A DNA stretch of 64,000 nucleotides from an uncultured Eubacteriales bacterium (GTDB lineage: Bacteria > Bacillota > Clostridia > Lachnospirales > Lachnospiraceae), in contig OMWV01000022.1 of assembly GCA_900314845.1 (NCBI GenBank), positions 39,306 to 103,305 on the forward strand, in the 5' to 3' direction. The position numbers were made by a program, and so were the translations under genes. Below are positions 23,184-31,359 of this stretch, in pieces; position 1 is the stretch's first letter; each line of letters opens with the position of its first letter. The notes beneath the pieces were generated by a model. That model made no database searches and had not been told where the DNA came from. It saw only the letters and a program-made list of their open reading frames with translations.

Positions 23184-25160
23184 TCAGCAGATCTCGGCGC
23201 CTGAAGGCATCTCGCGTTCAGGGACCATGAGAGAGAGCTTCCCATCCGCGTCCTCCGCGCACAGGAGCATGCCCTCAGACTTTATCCCGGCCAGCTTTGC
23301 CGGCTTGAGATTTGTCAGGACCATGACCTTCTTGCCCTTCATCTCTTCTGCTGAATAATACTTCTTTATGCCGGATACGATCTGCAGAACGCGGGAGCCT
23401 ACCTTTACCTGGGAGCAGAGAAGCTTCTTTGACTTGGGAACCTCTTCGCAGGAAAGGATCTCTCCCACCTGAAACTGCATCCTGTCGAAATCGTCATAGA
23501 GGATCTCCGGTTTTGCCTCCAGGTCTATGCCTTCCTCTTCCTTTTCAGCCGTTTCCTTCTCAGCCTCCTTAGCTGCAGGAGTCTGCATAGCGGGATCAGC
23601 CTCTATCTTCTCCACGAGCTCCTTGTAGTCCATCCTGGCAAAGAGGATCTGGGGCTTTTCTGCCACCTTTATGCCGGTCTCAAGTCCGCCGAAGTGGTCA
23701 AGGCCCAGATAATCCCTGTTCTGCGTGCCGATCATATCGAGGATCTTCTCAGAGGTATCCGGAAGATAAGCCCCCAGAGCAACCGCGCTAAAGCGGATGC
23801 CCTCCAGCAGATTGTAGAGGACTGTGGCAAGCCTGTCCTTTTTGCTCTCATCCTTGCCCAGCTTCCAGGGCTCTGTCTCATCTACATACTTGTTGCAGCG
23901 GCGCAGAAGGGTGAATATCTCTGTGATCGCGTCCGCAACGCGCAGCTGATCCATCTTCTCGTCTACCTTGCCGGGCATAGCGAGGATGGCTGCCTTGAGC
24001 TCTTCGTCTACAGGCTCGCTGACACCGGGATTTGATACGACTCCGCCCAGATATTTATTTGTCATGGATATAGTACGGTTGACCAGGTTCCCCAGGATAT
24101 TGGCAAGGTCTGAATTCATGCGCTCTACCATGAGCTCCCAGGATATGGATCCGTCATTTTCAAACGGCATCTCGTGCAGGACGAAATAGCGGACGGCATC
24201 CACTCCGAAATATCTTACCAGGTCGTCGGCGTAGATCACGTTTCCCTTGGACTTGCTCATCTTGCCCTCACCCACCAGGAGCCAGGGGTGGCCGAATACC
24301 TGTTTGGGCAGGGGAAGGCCAAGAGCCATCAGCATGATGGGCCAGTAGATCGTATGGAAACGGATAATATCCTTGCCGATCAGGTGCAGGTCTGCCGGCC
24401 AGTATTTCTTGAAAAGCTCACCGCTCTCGCCGTCCACATCGTAGCCCAGGCCGGTGATATAGTTGCTGAGAGCGTCGATCCAGACGTAAATAACATGCTT
24501 GGGATCAAAATCTACCGGGATCCCCCAGGTAAAGGAGCTTCTGGAAACGCACAGATCCTGAAGTCCGGGCTTGAGGAAGTTGTTCATCATCTCGTTCTTC
24601 CTGGATACAGGCTGGATGAAATCCGGATGCTCATTGATATAGTCGATCAGCCTGTCGGCATATTTGCTGAGCTTGAAGAAATAAGCCTCCTCCTCCGCGT
24701 CTATGACATCGCGGCCGCAGTCGGGGCATTTGCCGTTTACAAGCTGAGCCTCTGTCCAGAATGACTCGCAGGGAGTACAGTACTTTCCTTTATATACGCC
24801 CTTATAGATATCCCCCTGATCATGGAGCTTGCGGAATATCTTCTGGACCTGGATCTCGTGATCCTTATCTGTTGTCCGGATAAAACGGTCGTAGGATGTG
24901 TTCATCAGATCCCAGATGTTCTTGATCTGACCGGAAACATTGTCCACGAATTCCTTGGGTGTTATGCCTGCCTTCCCGGCGTTTATCTCTATCTTCTGGC
25001 CATGTTCGTCTGTTCCGGTCTGGAAGCGGACGTCATAGCCCTGCATGCGCTTAAAGCGGGCAATGCTGTCCGCGAGCACGATCTCGTATGTGTTGCCTAT
25101 GTGAGGCTTTCCCGAGGTATATGCGATAGCTGTTGTTATATAGTAAGGTTTCTTCGCCAT
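23184..25160 (-). CDS. metG: Methionyl-tRNA synthetase
   Basis: A 658-aa class I aminoacyl-tRNA synthetase. AYTSGKPHIGN (HIGH-type) is near the N-terminus. The zinc knuckle CTPCESFW...CPDCG (about 128-150), KMSKSKGNV (about 301-309, KMSKS) and an anticodon-binding helical region follow. The C-terminal tRNA-binding EMAP-like domain (about 555-658, DFDRMQFQVGEILSCEEVPKSKKLLCSQVKVG) promotes dimerisation and tRNA binding. ATG 25160 follows AGGAGGA by 6 bases. I see no T-box in the 214-base gap upstream. Confidence 0.97.
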   Translation of the reverse strand: MAKKPYYITTAIAYTSGKPHIGNTYEIVLADSIARFKRMQGYDVRFQTGTDEHGQKIEINAGKAGITPKEFVDNVSGQIKNIWDLMNTSYDRFIRTTDKDHEIQVQKIFRKLHDQGDIYKGVYKGKYCTPCESFWTEAQLVNGKCPDCGRDVIDAEEEAYFFKLSKYADRLIDYINEHPDFIQPVSRKNEMMNNFLKPGLQDLCVSRSSFTWGIPVDFDPKHVIYVWIDALSNYITGLGYDVDGESGELFKKYWPADLHLIGKDIIRFHTIYWPIMLMALGLPLPKQVFGHPWLLVGEGKMSKSKGNVIYADDLVRYFGVDAVRYFVLHEMPFENDGSISWELMVERMNSDLANILGNLVNRTISMTNKYLGGVVSNPGVSEPVDEELKAAILAMPGKVDEKMDQLRVADAITEIFTLLRRCNKYVDETEPWKLGKDESKKDRLATVLYNLLEGIRFSAVALGAYLPDTSEKILDMIGTQNRDYLGLDHFGGLETGIKVAEKPQILFARMDYKELVEKIEADPAMQTPAAKEAEKETAEKEEEGIDLEAKPEILYDDFDRMQFQVGEILSCEEVPKSKKLLCSQVKVGSRVLQIVSGIKKYYSAEEMKGKKVMVLTNLKPAKLAGIKSEGMLLCAEDADGKLSLMVPEREMPSGAEIC

Positions 25161-25374
25161 AACAAATCCTCCTCTTTATTTGCGTGATATCAGCACCTTT
25201 TAGATTAACATAAAATCCTGCCTCCCACAATACTTTACGTAGGCAGACATTTAGTTTATGCTGTAGGCAGCAAAGCTATTGTTATAGGCACGGCGACAGG
25301 AGCCGCGGCCACGGTAAATAATGCGGAGGCGATCCATTAGGATATGGCCTGCCCGGCATAGAATGAGGAGCACT

Positions 25375-26106
25375 ATGAGAAAATATAAAGCTGCGATCTT
25401 CGATATGGATGGGACCGTTCTCGATACGTCGGGCGATCTCACAGACGCTATGAACCATGTGATGGAGGAAGCAGGCCATCGGCATGATTACACGGTGCGA
25501 GACGGCTGCGAATTCTTCGGGAGCGGCGTTGGCGTCGCTGTGAGAAGGGCCCTGGCTCTTGAATGCGGGGCTCCCCGGGAATCTCTTGTGGCGATAGGCA
25601 CACCCGAAGAGGTCCTCCCCCAGGCAGCCATGCGCTTTATCCCGGATGAGGAGAACCGCCTGCAGGAGGCTTTCCGCAGCTACTACGGGGCCCACTGCGA
25701 CATAAAGACCGGCCCCTACCCGGGGATAAAGGAAGCCATAGAAAAGCTCAGACAAGCCGGTGTCATCACCGCCCTTGTCTCCAACAAGCCTGACGAGGCG
25801 GTAAAGACCCTGGCAGACGATTTCTTCAAAGGCCTTTTTGACCTGGCTGTGGGAGAGAAAAAAGGCATGCGCAGGAAACCGGCGCCTGATATGACCCTTG
25901 CGGTCCTTCGCGCCCTTGCTGTTGACCGTCACGACGCCGTTTATCTGGGCGACTCTGAGATAGATCTCCAGACCGCGGCAAACTCAGGCATGGACTGCAT
26001 CAGCGTAAGCTGGGGCTTTCGAAGCGTAGAATTTCTCAAAGCCCACGGGGCGAAGGTCATAGCCTCGGATCCCTGTGAGCTATTTTCACTTGTCTATGGC
26101 AGCTGA
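25375..26106 (+). CDS. HAD-superfamily hydrolase (phosphoglycolate-phosphatase-like)
   Basis: A 243-aa HAD phosphatase: motif I FDMDGTVLDTSGDL (about 9-22), motif II VSNKP (about 138-142), motif III near KPAPDM and motif IV YLGDSEIDLQTAANSG (about 186-201). The cap is the helical Gph/PGMB type. Typical substrates are small phosphosugars; the precise one is unknown. ATG 25375 has GAGGAG 4 bases upstream. It is divergent from metG and stands alone; the gap 25161-25374 holds no other gene. Confidence 0.88.
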   Translation: MRKYKAAIFDMDGTVLDTSGDLTDAMNHVMEEAGHRHDYTVRDGCEFFGSGVGVAVRRALALECGAPRESLVAIGTPEEVLPQAAMRFIPDEENRLQEAFRSYYGAHCDIKTGPYPGIKEAIEKLRQAGVITALVSNKPDEAVKTLADDFFKGLFDLAVGEKKGMRRKPAPDMTLAVLRALAVDRHDAVYLGDSEIDLQTAANSGMDCISVSWGFRSVEFLKAHGAKVIASDPCELFSLVYGS

Positions 26107-26116
26107 TCCTGCTGCG

Positions 26117-26151
26117 AAAAAAAGGCCCCGGAAGCTTTTATCCGGGGCCTT
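26117..26151 (-). terminator. Terminator of the thiY-like / M20 operon
   Basis: AGGCCCCGGA (26123-26132) and TCCGGGGCCT (26141-26150) form a 10-bp stem, followed on the minus strand by TTTTTTT. It lies 20 bases after the M20 stop and may act in both directions. Confidence 0.88.
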
Positions 26152-26170
26152 GCTGCTTTATGAAATCTGA

Positions 26171-27361
26171 TTATTCATCGTCCATGCAGCCGAGCACGAT
26201 GGCGAAAAATGCGGTGCGCTCGCGGATGGAGGGCATATTGACGCGCTCTACCGTCGTGTGGATGTCTCTCGCGTCCGCAGAGAGGGCATCAACTGTCGGG
26301 ACGCCGAGGGAACTGAAATAAGCTCCGTCCGTCGCGCAGTGAACACTGAGCTGGTGGATATCTCCCATGCCGACCAGCTCGGCCGGCTTTTTGAGAAGGT
26401 CAAAGGCCTTCGTATTCTGCGGGCCGCTCTCCATGGAAGGGAAGAGGGTATGGTACTGGACTTTTACGGACGTACCCGGCACGGTAACATGATTCTCCAG
26501 AGATCGAAGATTTGCCTCTATCTCGGGGAAGTCGCTGTTAAAAGGAATGCCTGCCACGCAGAAGTCCGCATGGGCATCTCCGGCTACAACGCCGTTGGGC
26601 CTGCCGCCCGATATGGGGGCAACATTGTAGTAGATCTGCCTGTCAAAGTCGTTGAAATCATAGTATTCCAGGATCTTATAAGCCAGCTCATGGATCGCGG
26701 AATGGCCTTCCAGATAAGCTGCCCCCGCGTGAGCTTCCTTGCCCTTTACGTCCATGCTGCCCAGGATAACGCCCCTCCTGGCAGTGACGAATCCGATCTG
26801 GCCGTCCTTTGTCTCGGCCTGCTCGAACACGAAAGCGTAATCCGCGCCCGGAGCTTCCCTCTCATAGACCTTGCTGCCGCTGGCGGTCCCTATCTCCTCG
26901 TCACAGTTGAATATGAACTCTATCTGCCTGTCCGGCAGAAGTCCTGCCTCCTGCATGATCTTTACGGAATAGATGGCAATCATGATGCCGCATTTGCAGT
27001 CGGCTATGCCCAGACCGTAAGCCCAGTCCCCTTCCTCGTGATAAGGATGAGCCGCCGTGAATCCTTCCTCAAATACAGTATCCATATGGGCATTGAGAAT
27101 GATCTTGCCCTTGCCTGACTTGCTCTCCGGGCCCAGCTTGGCCACCAGATGGGTGCCAAGATCCGGAACAGCTATCTCCTCGACCTGGGCGCCCAGATCC
27201 TCCAGCAGAGGCTTTATGATCTCTACGACCTTGCGGTTGCCCTCGACATTGCCCGATCCGCAGTCTATAGCAGAGAACTTTTTCAGGGCGTCCATCTGCT
27301 TTTCAAAATACTTGTCGGCACCCGCCCTGGCGGTGCTTACGATCTTGTCATAGTCCTTCAT
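26171..27361 (-). CDS. M20-family metallohydrolase (carboxypeptidase G2 / ArgE-DapE type; possible thiamine-precursor deformylase)
   Basis: A 396-aa dinuclear zinc hydrolase with LNAHMDTVFEEG (first His and Asp, about residue 93), YGLGIADCKCGIMIA (bridging Asp), FNCDEEIGTASGSKVYE (catalytic Glu pair, about 154) and CATDGAYFSSLGVP near the C-terminus. A dimerisation insert follows from about residue 190 (RRGVILGSMDVKGKEAHAG). By sequence alone it is glutamate carboxypeptidase-like. Its place 32 bases behind a thiY-like gene under a TPP riboswitch suggests a YlmB-like role: YlmB, an M20 enzyme, removes the formyl group from the imported aminopyrimidine in thiamine salvage. That role is inference. 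ATG 27361 has AAGGAGGAA upstream. Confidence 0.85.
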   Translation of the reverse strand: MKDYDKIVSTARAGADKYFEKQMDALKKFSAIDCGSGNVEGNRKVVEIIKPLLEDLGAQVEEIAVPDLGTHLVAKLGPESKSGKGKIILNAHMDTVFEEGFTAAHPYHEEGDWAYGLGIADCKCGIMIAIYSVKIMQEAGLLPDRQIEFIFNCDEEIGTASGSKVYEREAPGADYAFVFEQAETKDGQIGFVTARRGVILGSMDVKGKEAHAGAAYLEGHSAIHELAYKILEYYDFNDFDRQIYYNVAPISGGRPNGVVAGDAHADFCVAGIPFNSDFPEIEANLRSLENHVTVPGTSVKVQYHTLFPSMESGPQNTKAFDLLKKPAELVGMGDIHQLSVHCATDGAYFSSLGVPTVDALSADARDIHTTVERVNMPSIRERTAFFAIVLGCMDDE

Positions 27362-27393
27362 CTAAACTTCCTCCTTGTTCACTGGGTGAACTT

Positions 27394-28482
27394 TTATTTT
27401 TTCAGATCCCCGATCGGATTGACGATCAGATCTTCTGCCTTGACATCTTTTTCTATCAGACCGTTTTCCTTGAGCCACTTTATGTTTTCATTCCACACAG
27501 CAGGATCCTGATAGAGGAAGGGCTTGTCATCGCTTTCCATGATGGGGAGCAGGATGGAAAGACTCTTCTTCTCAACATCCTCATCCAGCGGGAAGTTTGA
27601 GCTGTCCTGATTGTCCAGGAGGATATTGAGGGTATCCTCGGGCTTTTCCTTCATATCGGCAAATCCCTTCTGGCAGCCGCGCAGGAATCTTGCATACTTG
27701 TCCTGGTCAGCTGTGATATTCTTTTCTCCGGCAACGAATACAAGAGAATAATATTCAGGAATGCCGTAATCTGAAGCCATGAAGGTATTCATCTTGAATC
27801 CTTCCTTCTCCAGCTGGGGGATCTCATGGTTGATGTAGCAGCCATATGTCGCGTCAACATTTCCTGTCGTCATGGAACTCATAAGATCAAAGCCGACATT
27901 GACAAGCTTTACGTCATCCATGGTAAGCCCGGCATTCTTGACAACACACTTTATGGCAGCGTCGCTGTATTCTGTCCCGGTGTAGCCCAAAGTCTTGCCC
28001 TTAAGGTCCTCAGCCTTTGTTATATTCTTGTCCGCTACAGAGGCAAAGACATCAACCGGCTCGTTTACAACGGTTCCAAATGCCTTTACAGGCACGCCTT
28101 CCTTGGCGTTTGTGATGATGACATCGTCCATATAGTAAATGCCAGCGTCCACCTTGCCTGCTGCTGCCAGTGAGATCGGGTCATTGTTGTTTGACGGGAA
28201 AAGCACCTTGACGTCGAGGCCTTCATCCGCAAAATATCCCTTTTCAATGGCGTCATAGATAAAGGAATGAACGGCATTGGGGTACCAGTCGAGCACAACG
28301 TCAAATTCTTCCAGCTTGCCGCTGCCCTTGGCAGCCGCCTGGGTTTCCTTTGCACTTCCGGTCTGTCCGGCAGTTTCAGACGAAGCGGCGGAACTTTTAC
28401 CCGATCCGCACCCGGTCAGGAGCATGCCGGCAGTCAGGGCTGCCGCAGCTGCGCCGCAGAGTAGTTTCTTCATCTTCTTCAT
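27394..28482 (-). CDS. NMT1/THI5-like (ThiY-type) lipoprotein, thiamine-precursor binding
   Basis: A 362-aa extracellular binding protein. The signal peptide ends in a lipobox, LLTGC (Cys at about 25), followed by a Ser/Ala-rich spacer. The NMT1 domain begins at about residue 55: EEFDVVLDWYPNAVHSFIYDAIEKGYFADEGLDVKVLFPSNNNDPISLAAAGKVDAGI. The WYPNAVH motif is typical of ThiY/THI5 proteins that bind aminopyrimidine (HMP-type) precursors. A TPP riboswitch upstream supports this. No thiX permease or thiZ ATPase is in the window, so it would use a transporter encoded elsewhere. ATG 28482 follows GGAGGA by 5 bases. Confidence 0.9.
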   Translation of the reverse strand: MKKMKKLLCGAAAAALTAGMLLTGCGSGKSSAASSETAGQTGSAKETQAAAKGSGKLEEFDVVLDWYPNAVHSFIYDAIEKGYFADEGLDVKVLFPSNNNDPISLAAAGKVDAGIYYMDDVIITNAKEGVPVKAFGTVVNEPVDVFASVADKNITKAEDLKGKTLGYTGTEYSDAAIKCVVKNAGLTMDDVKLVNVGFDLMSSMTTGNVDATYGCYINHEIPQLEKEGFKMNTFMASDYGIPEYYSLVFVAGEKNITADQDKYARFLRGCQKGFADMKEKPEDTLNILLDNQDSSNFPLDEDVEKKSLSILLPIMESDDKPFLYQDPAVWNENIKWLKENGLIEKDVKAEDLIVNPIGDLKK

Positions 28483-28586
28483 AATTTTCCTCCAAATCTG
28501 ACAAGCAAAGCCTGCCTACTTTGCAGGAAGGTCCAGAGACCGCATTTTTTCTAATAAAGTTGTACCAGATTTTACGTTCCGGCCAT

Positions 28587-28627
28587 AAAAAAAACGCATC
28601 ATACATCGTACGATACGTGTCCGCGTT
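28587..28627 (-). terminator. Expression-platform terminator of the TPP riboswitch
   Basis: A hairpin pairs AACGC with GCGTT around an inner CACGTATCG/CGATGTATG stem, then TTTTTTTT on the minus strand. It lies just after the riboswitch aptamer and about 105 bases before the lipoprotein ATG. Confidence 0.88.
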
Positions 28628-28635
28628 CTCTGATG

Positions 28636-28740
28636 ACGTTCCTACGATGGTGTTAACCAACAGGTTCAAAGGGTCAGGCAAAGCCTATCTCAACTTTCTC
28701 CGCGCCGGCTGCAGTCCGTCCGGGAAAGTTCCCCCCGTAT
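28636..28740 (-). ncRNA. TPP riboswitch (THI element)
   Basis: Reading the minus strand, the aptamer opens with ACGGGGGGAAC, carries the pyrimidine-sensing TTGAGATA (28695-28688, near the conserved CUGAGA), then ACCCTTTGAACCTG (28674-28661), GGTTAACACC and CGTAGGAA (28646-28639). These match the conserved THI-box core. With a terminator directly downstream, thiamine pyrophosphate should switch transcription of the lipoprotein-M20 operon off. Confidence 0.95.
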
Positions 28741-28750
28741 TTACAGGCAC

Positions 28751-28779
28751 ATTGTAATACAATATTATCCATTTGTCAA
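28751..28779 (-). promoter_or_regulatory. Promoter of the TPP riboswitch transcript
   Basis: TTGACA (28779-28774) and TACAAT (28756-28751) are spaced by 17 bases on the minus strand, about 10 bases before the aptamer. Confidence 0.8.
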
Positions 28780-28881
28780 ACATTATATAGGATCGTCAAT
28801 AAGTGTCAGCTCTCTTTGTGCAGTTTGGTGGAATTCCTTGGTGTAAGGACTGTAAAATTTCAGAGAATTTTGACGGGAACG

Positions 28882-28910
28882 TTGAATTATTCTCTCACTT
28901 CTGTTATCAT
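28882..28910 (+). promoter_or_regulatory. Possible promoter of the 86-aa hypothetical gene
   Basis: TTGAAT (28882-28887) and TATCAT (28905-28910) are spaced by 17 bases, about 60 bases before the ATG at 28974. Confidence 0.5.
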
Positions 28911-28973
28911 ACGGATAGCAGCCCAAATATTATCACATTCTATGGGCTGAATTTTCGCATGGGGGTGTATATC

Positions 28974-29234
28974 ATGGATCCGGTATTTGATGAATATAAG
29001 GAAGAAGCAAAAAAACGCATTGACGCCTGGGAGGGCGTTAAGACAGAAGATTTTCAGTATGAGCCCGAGCGTGCCGAGCTGAAAGCCCAGATGAAGGAAT
29101 GGCTTTCCGGCAGGATAGACGAGCCCGATGAAAAGGCGCTGAATACGAAGAACAAAAAGTTTTTCGCCCGCTGCATGGCTGCACTTGTCTATGAAGAGAA
29201 CGTAAAACCGCACCTGGCAGACTTCCTGAAATAG
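28974..29234 (+). CDS. Hypothetical small acidic cytoplasmic protein (86 aa)
   Basis: I do not recognise this family. The protein is highly charged and probably all helical: DPVFDEYKEEAKKRIDAWEGVKTEDFQYEPERAELKAQMKEWLSGRIDEPDEKALNTKNKKFFARC, ending AALVYEENVKPHLADFLK. It has no signal peptide, transmembrane segment or metal motif. ATG 28974 is chosen because GGGGGTG lies 6 bases upstream; the frame is open further upstream to 28803 but without a ribosome site. It stands alone between the TPP operon (divergent) and abrB. Confidence 0.6.
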   Translation: MDPVFDEYKEEAKKRIDAWEGVKTEDFQYEPERAELKAQMKEWLSGRIDEPDEKALNTKNKKFFARCMAALVYEENVKPHLADFLK

Positions 29235-29275
29235 GCAATTGTTCAGCAGAATCTGTAAAATTTTGCTTTATCCTG

Positions 29276-29304
29276 TTGACAATAATACCCTGAAAAGCTA
29301 TAAT
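29276..29304 (+). promoter_or_regulatory. Strong promoter upstream of the abrB-like gene
   Basis: TTGACA (29276-29281) and TATAAT (29299-29304) are spaced by exactly 17 bases. Both boxes match the consensus. Confidence 0.88.
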
Positions 29305-29320
29305 TCAGACAGATAAAGTC

Positions 29321-29359
29321 AAAGGAGACTTTCAGCAGACGCTGGAGGTCTCTTTTTTT
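29321..29359 (+). terminator. Terminator-like hairpin in the abrB leader (possible attenuator)
   Basis: AAAGGAGAC (29321-29329) pairs with GTCTCTTTT, with an inner CAGC-AGAC-GCTG hairpin, then a run of T. It lies between the promoter and the GTG start of the abrB-like gene, so it would release a short leader RNA unless bypassed. Confidence 0.65.
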
Positions 29360-29421
29360 ATTCCGGCATGGACCGGATCTGATCTGGCCGCCTTTTCCGC
29401 GGCAGGAAACGGAGGATAAGA

Positions 29422-29685
29422 GTGAAAAGTACAGGTATTGTCAGAAGACTGGATGAACTAGGCAGGATAACACTCCCGATTGAACTGCGCAGGAGCATGA
29501 ACATCTCCGAGCATGATCCTTTTGAGATTTTTACGGAAGACAACACGATCATTCTCAAGAAATATGAAGACACAGATGTTTTCACCGGTGAGACCGGCGA
29601 TCTGATAGAATATCACGGCAAAAAGGTATCCCGCACTTCCATCCTGGAGATGGCCAGGCTTGCCGGGATCAGTGTTAATGAATAA
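29422..29685 (+). CDS. AbrB/MazE-type transition-state regulator
   Basis: An 87-aa protein with an N-terminal swapped-hairpin AbrB DNA-binding domain: KSTGIVRRLDELGRITLPIELRRSMNISEHDPFEIFTEDNTIILKKYE (residues 2-49). The C-terminal 35 residues (EYHGKKVSRTSILEMARLAGISVNE) are probably a small oligomerisation helix. AbrB proteins are global repressors of stationary-phase genes. The GTG start at 29422 has GGAGG 6 bases upstream. Regulation may involve the hairpin in its leader. Confidence 0.9.
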   Translation: MKSTGIVRRLDELGRITLPIELRRSMNISEHDPFEIFTEDNTIILKKYEDTDVFTGETGDLIEYHGKKVSRTSILEMARLAGISVNE

Positions 29686-29703
29686 GACCGGGGCAGCGCT
29701 GCC

Positions 29704-30570
29704 TCAGTCTTTCTTCTTTCTATCGACCATATAATTGTATACTTCCTTGCGGGATATTCCTCTGTCTGACGCCACGCTTTTCATAGCATCCTTTCTCGTC
29801 AGTCCTTTTTCCATGTACATTTTCATATGTTCTTCTATGCTGATATCCTGCCATGCTCTGTGCCGTTCTTCGTCCAGAACCTTTTGGGATACGCCTTCCA
29901 CGACCAGAACGATCTCCCCTTTGGGTGCATTTTCCGTGTAATGGGTAAGAGTCTGAGATATGCTTCCCCTGAAAACCGTCTCATGCTTTTTGGTAAGCTC
30001 CCGGCAGACGGCAACTCTCCGGTCCGGTCCGACTGCGTCACACATGATCTTCAGCGTGCGGACAAAGCGATGGGGCGCCTCATAGAATACCGTCGTTCTC
30101 GTCTCCGTCTTCAGCCGCTCGAGGACCGCCTTCTGACCTTTTTTGTCTTCCTTCTCATTTGGCAGAAAGCCTTCAAAGCAGAATCTTCTTGTAGAGAATC
30201 CGGAAATGATAAGAGCTGATATGCAGGCAGCAGGACCCGGAAGGGGACTGACCTCTATGCCCGCGTCTATGCACATCTTCACAAGTTCTTCCCCCGGATC
30301 CGATATTCCCGGCGTGCCTGCGTCCGTTATGAGGGCAACATTTTTCCCCTCCTGCATTTGGGCTACCAGAACTCTCCCCTTATCGATCTTGTTGTATTCA
30401 TGGTAGCTGGTCATGGGTACATGGATATCAAAATGATTCAGCAGCTTTATGCTGTTCCTGGTATCTTCAGCCGCTATGATATCAGCATTTTTCAGTGCCT
30501 CAACGACCCTGTATGTGATATCGCCAAGATTTCCGATTGGCGTCGCGCACAAGAATAATTTTCCCGGCAT
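29704..30570 (-). CDS. rsmI: 16S rRNA (cytidine1402-2'-O)-methyltransferase
   Basis: A 288-aa tetrapyrrole-methylase-fold enzyme that 2'-O-methylates C1402 of 16S rRNA. Motifs: LFLCATPIGNLGDITYRVVEAL at the N-terminus, IIAAEDTRNSIKLLNHF, LITDAGTPGISDPGEELVK (about 80-98) and PLPGPAACISALIISGF. The start is ATG 30570 (MPGKLF), 4 bases after GGAGGG; the TTG at 30585 would overlap the upstream terminator. It is preceded by the hairpin at 30592-30615 and by trmN6. Confidence 0.95.
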   Translation of the reverse strand: MPGKLFLCATPIGNLGDITYRVVEALKNADIIAAEDTRNSIKLLNHFDIHVPMTSYHEYNKIDKGRVLVAQMQEGKNVALITDAGTPGISDPGEELVKMCIDAGIEVSPLPGPAACISALIISGFSTRRFCFEGFLPNEKEDKKGQKAVLERLKTETRTTVFYEAPHRFVRTLKIMCDAVGPDRRVAVCRELTKKHETVFRGSISQTLTHYTENAPKGEIVLVVEGVSQKVLDEERHRAWQDISIEEHMKMYMEKGLTRKDAMKSVASDRGISRKEVYNYMVDRKKKD

Positions 30571-30584
30571 AATTCCCTCCGTCA

Positions 30585-30615
30585 AAAAACATCCCCGCCT
30601 GAGCTCAGGCGGGGA
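30585..30615 (-). terminator. Terminator between trmN6 and rsmI
   Basis: The perfect palindrome CCCCGCCTGAGCTCAGGCGGGG with flanking T/A (30592-30615) is followed on the minus strand by TTTTTT. It separates trmN6 from rsmI by only about 50 bases, so rsmI expression depends on read-through or on a promoter I cannot place. Confidence 0.85.
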
Positions 30616-30621
30616 CCGTCA

Positions 30622-31356
30622 TCAATAACCGTAAATATCATAGATCTCCGGTGTATAAACTCCCGGTCTCTCATAGACGATCAGGGGCTTTTCCACTGTG
30701 ATCCGGGACTTCGCCCCCCGGATCCCTTCTATCAGCACCATATTGGGCTCCCTGTCCACATAGGGATAGACAAGTTTCATCCTCTTGGGTTCCAGTGAAA
30801 AACGGGTCATGACCTGGAAGATCTCGACAAGGCGGAAGGGTCTGTGTACCAGATAAAAATGCCCGCCGCTTTTCAGGGACGCTGCTGCCTCCCTCACTAC
30901 ATCCTCCAGGCTGCACAGGATCTCATGTCTTGCTATGGCCTTGGGCATATCCGGGTTCGTAAGACCGTGGCTGTCTATCATATAGGGCGGATTGCTGGTC
31001 ACAACATCAAAAGCTGCCGGGCCGAAGATCCCTGACGCCTCTTTTAAGTCGCCCTCTACGATATCTATCCTATCCTCCAGGCCGTTCAGTTTTACGCTCC
31101 GGGCAGCCATATCGGCACTTTCATGCTGTATCTCCAGGCCGGTTATGTGAGAGGCTTTTGTCTTCGCCGCCATAAGGATGGGGATGATCCCTGTACCCGT
31201 GCCAAGATCCAGCACCTTATCCCCCGGCTTAGCGCCTGCCCATCCCGAAAGGAGGACAGCGTCCATACCAAAGCAGAACCTGGCCGGATCCTGAATGATC
31301 CTGTAACCATTCCTGTTCAGGTCATCCAGCCTCTCGCCCTCTAAAAGCTCATCCAT
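30622..31356 (-). CDS. trmN6: tRNA1(Val) (adenine37-N6)-methyltransferase
   Basis: A 244-aa SAM-dependent methyltransferase of the TrmN6/YfiC type. It methylates N6 of A37 of tRNA-Val in known cases. The SAM loop VLDLGTGTGIIPILMAAKT (about 47-65) and the NPPYM catalytic motif (about 120-124) are present. ITGLEIQHESADMAARSVKLNGLEDRI lies between them. ATG 31356 lies 3 bases after the ricT stop with AAAGAG upstream, so coupling is likely. Gene order ricT-trmN6-rsmI is a common Clostridia arrangement. Confidence 0.9.
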   Translation of the reverse strand: MDELLEGERLDDLNRNGYRIIQDPARFCFGMDAVLLSGWAGAKPGDKVLDLGTGTGIIPILMAAKTKASHITGLEIQHESADMAARSVKLNGLEDRIDIVEGDLKEASGIFGPAAFDVVTSNPPYMIDSHGLTNPDMPKAIARHEILCSLEDVVREAAASLKSGGHFYLVHRPFRLVEIFQVMTRFSLEPKRMKLVYPYVDREPNMVLIEGIRGAKSRITVEKPLIVYERPGVYTPEIYDIYGY

Positions 31357-31359
31357 ATA

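Noticed and set aside
25161..25374. T-box or other leader for metG in the metG-HAD gap
   Set aside because: Only a short imperfect repeat (TGCCTCC/GTAGGCA) is seen; nothing matches a known leader.
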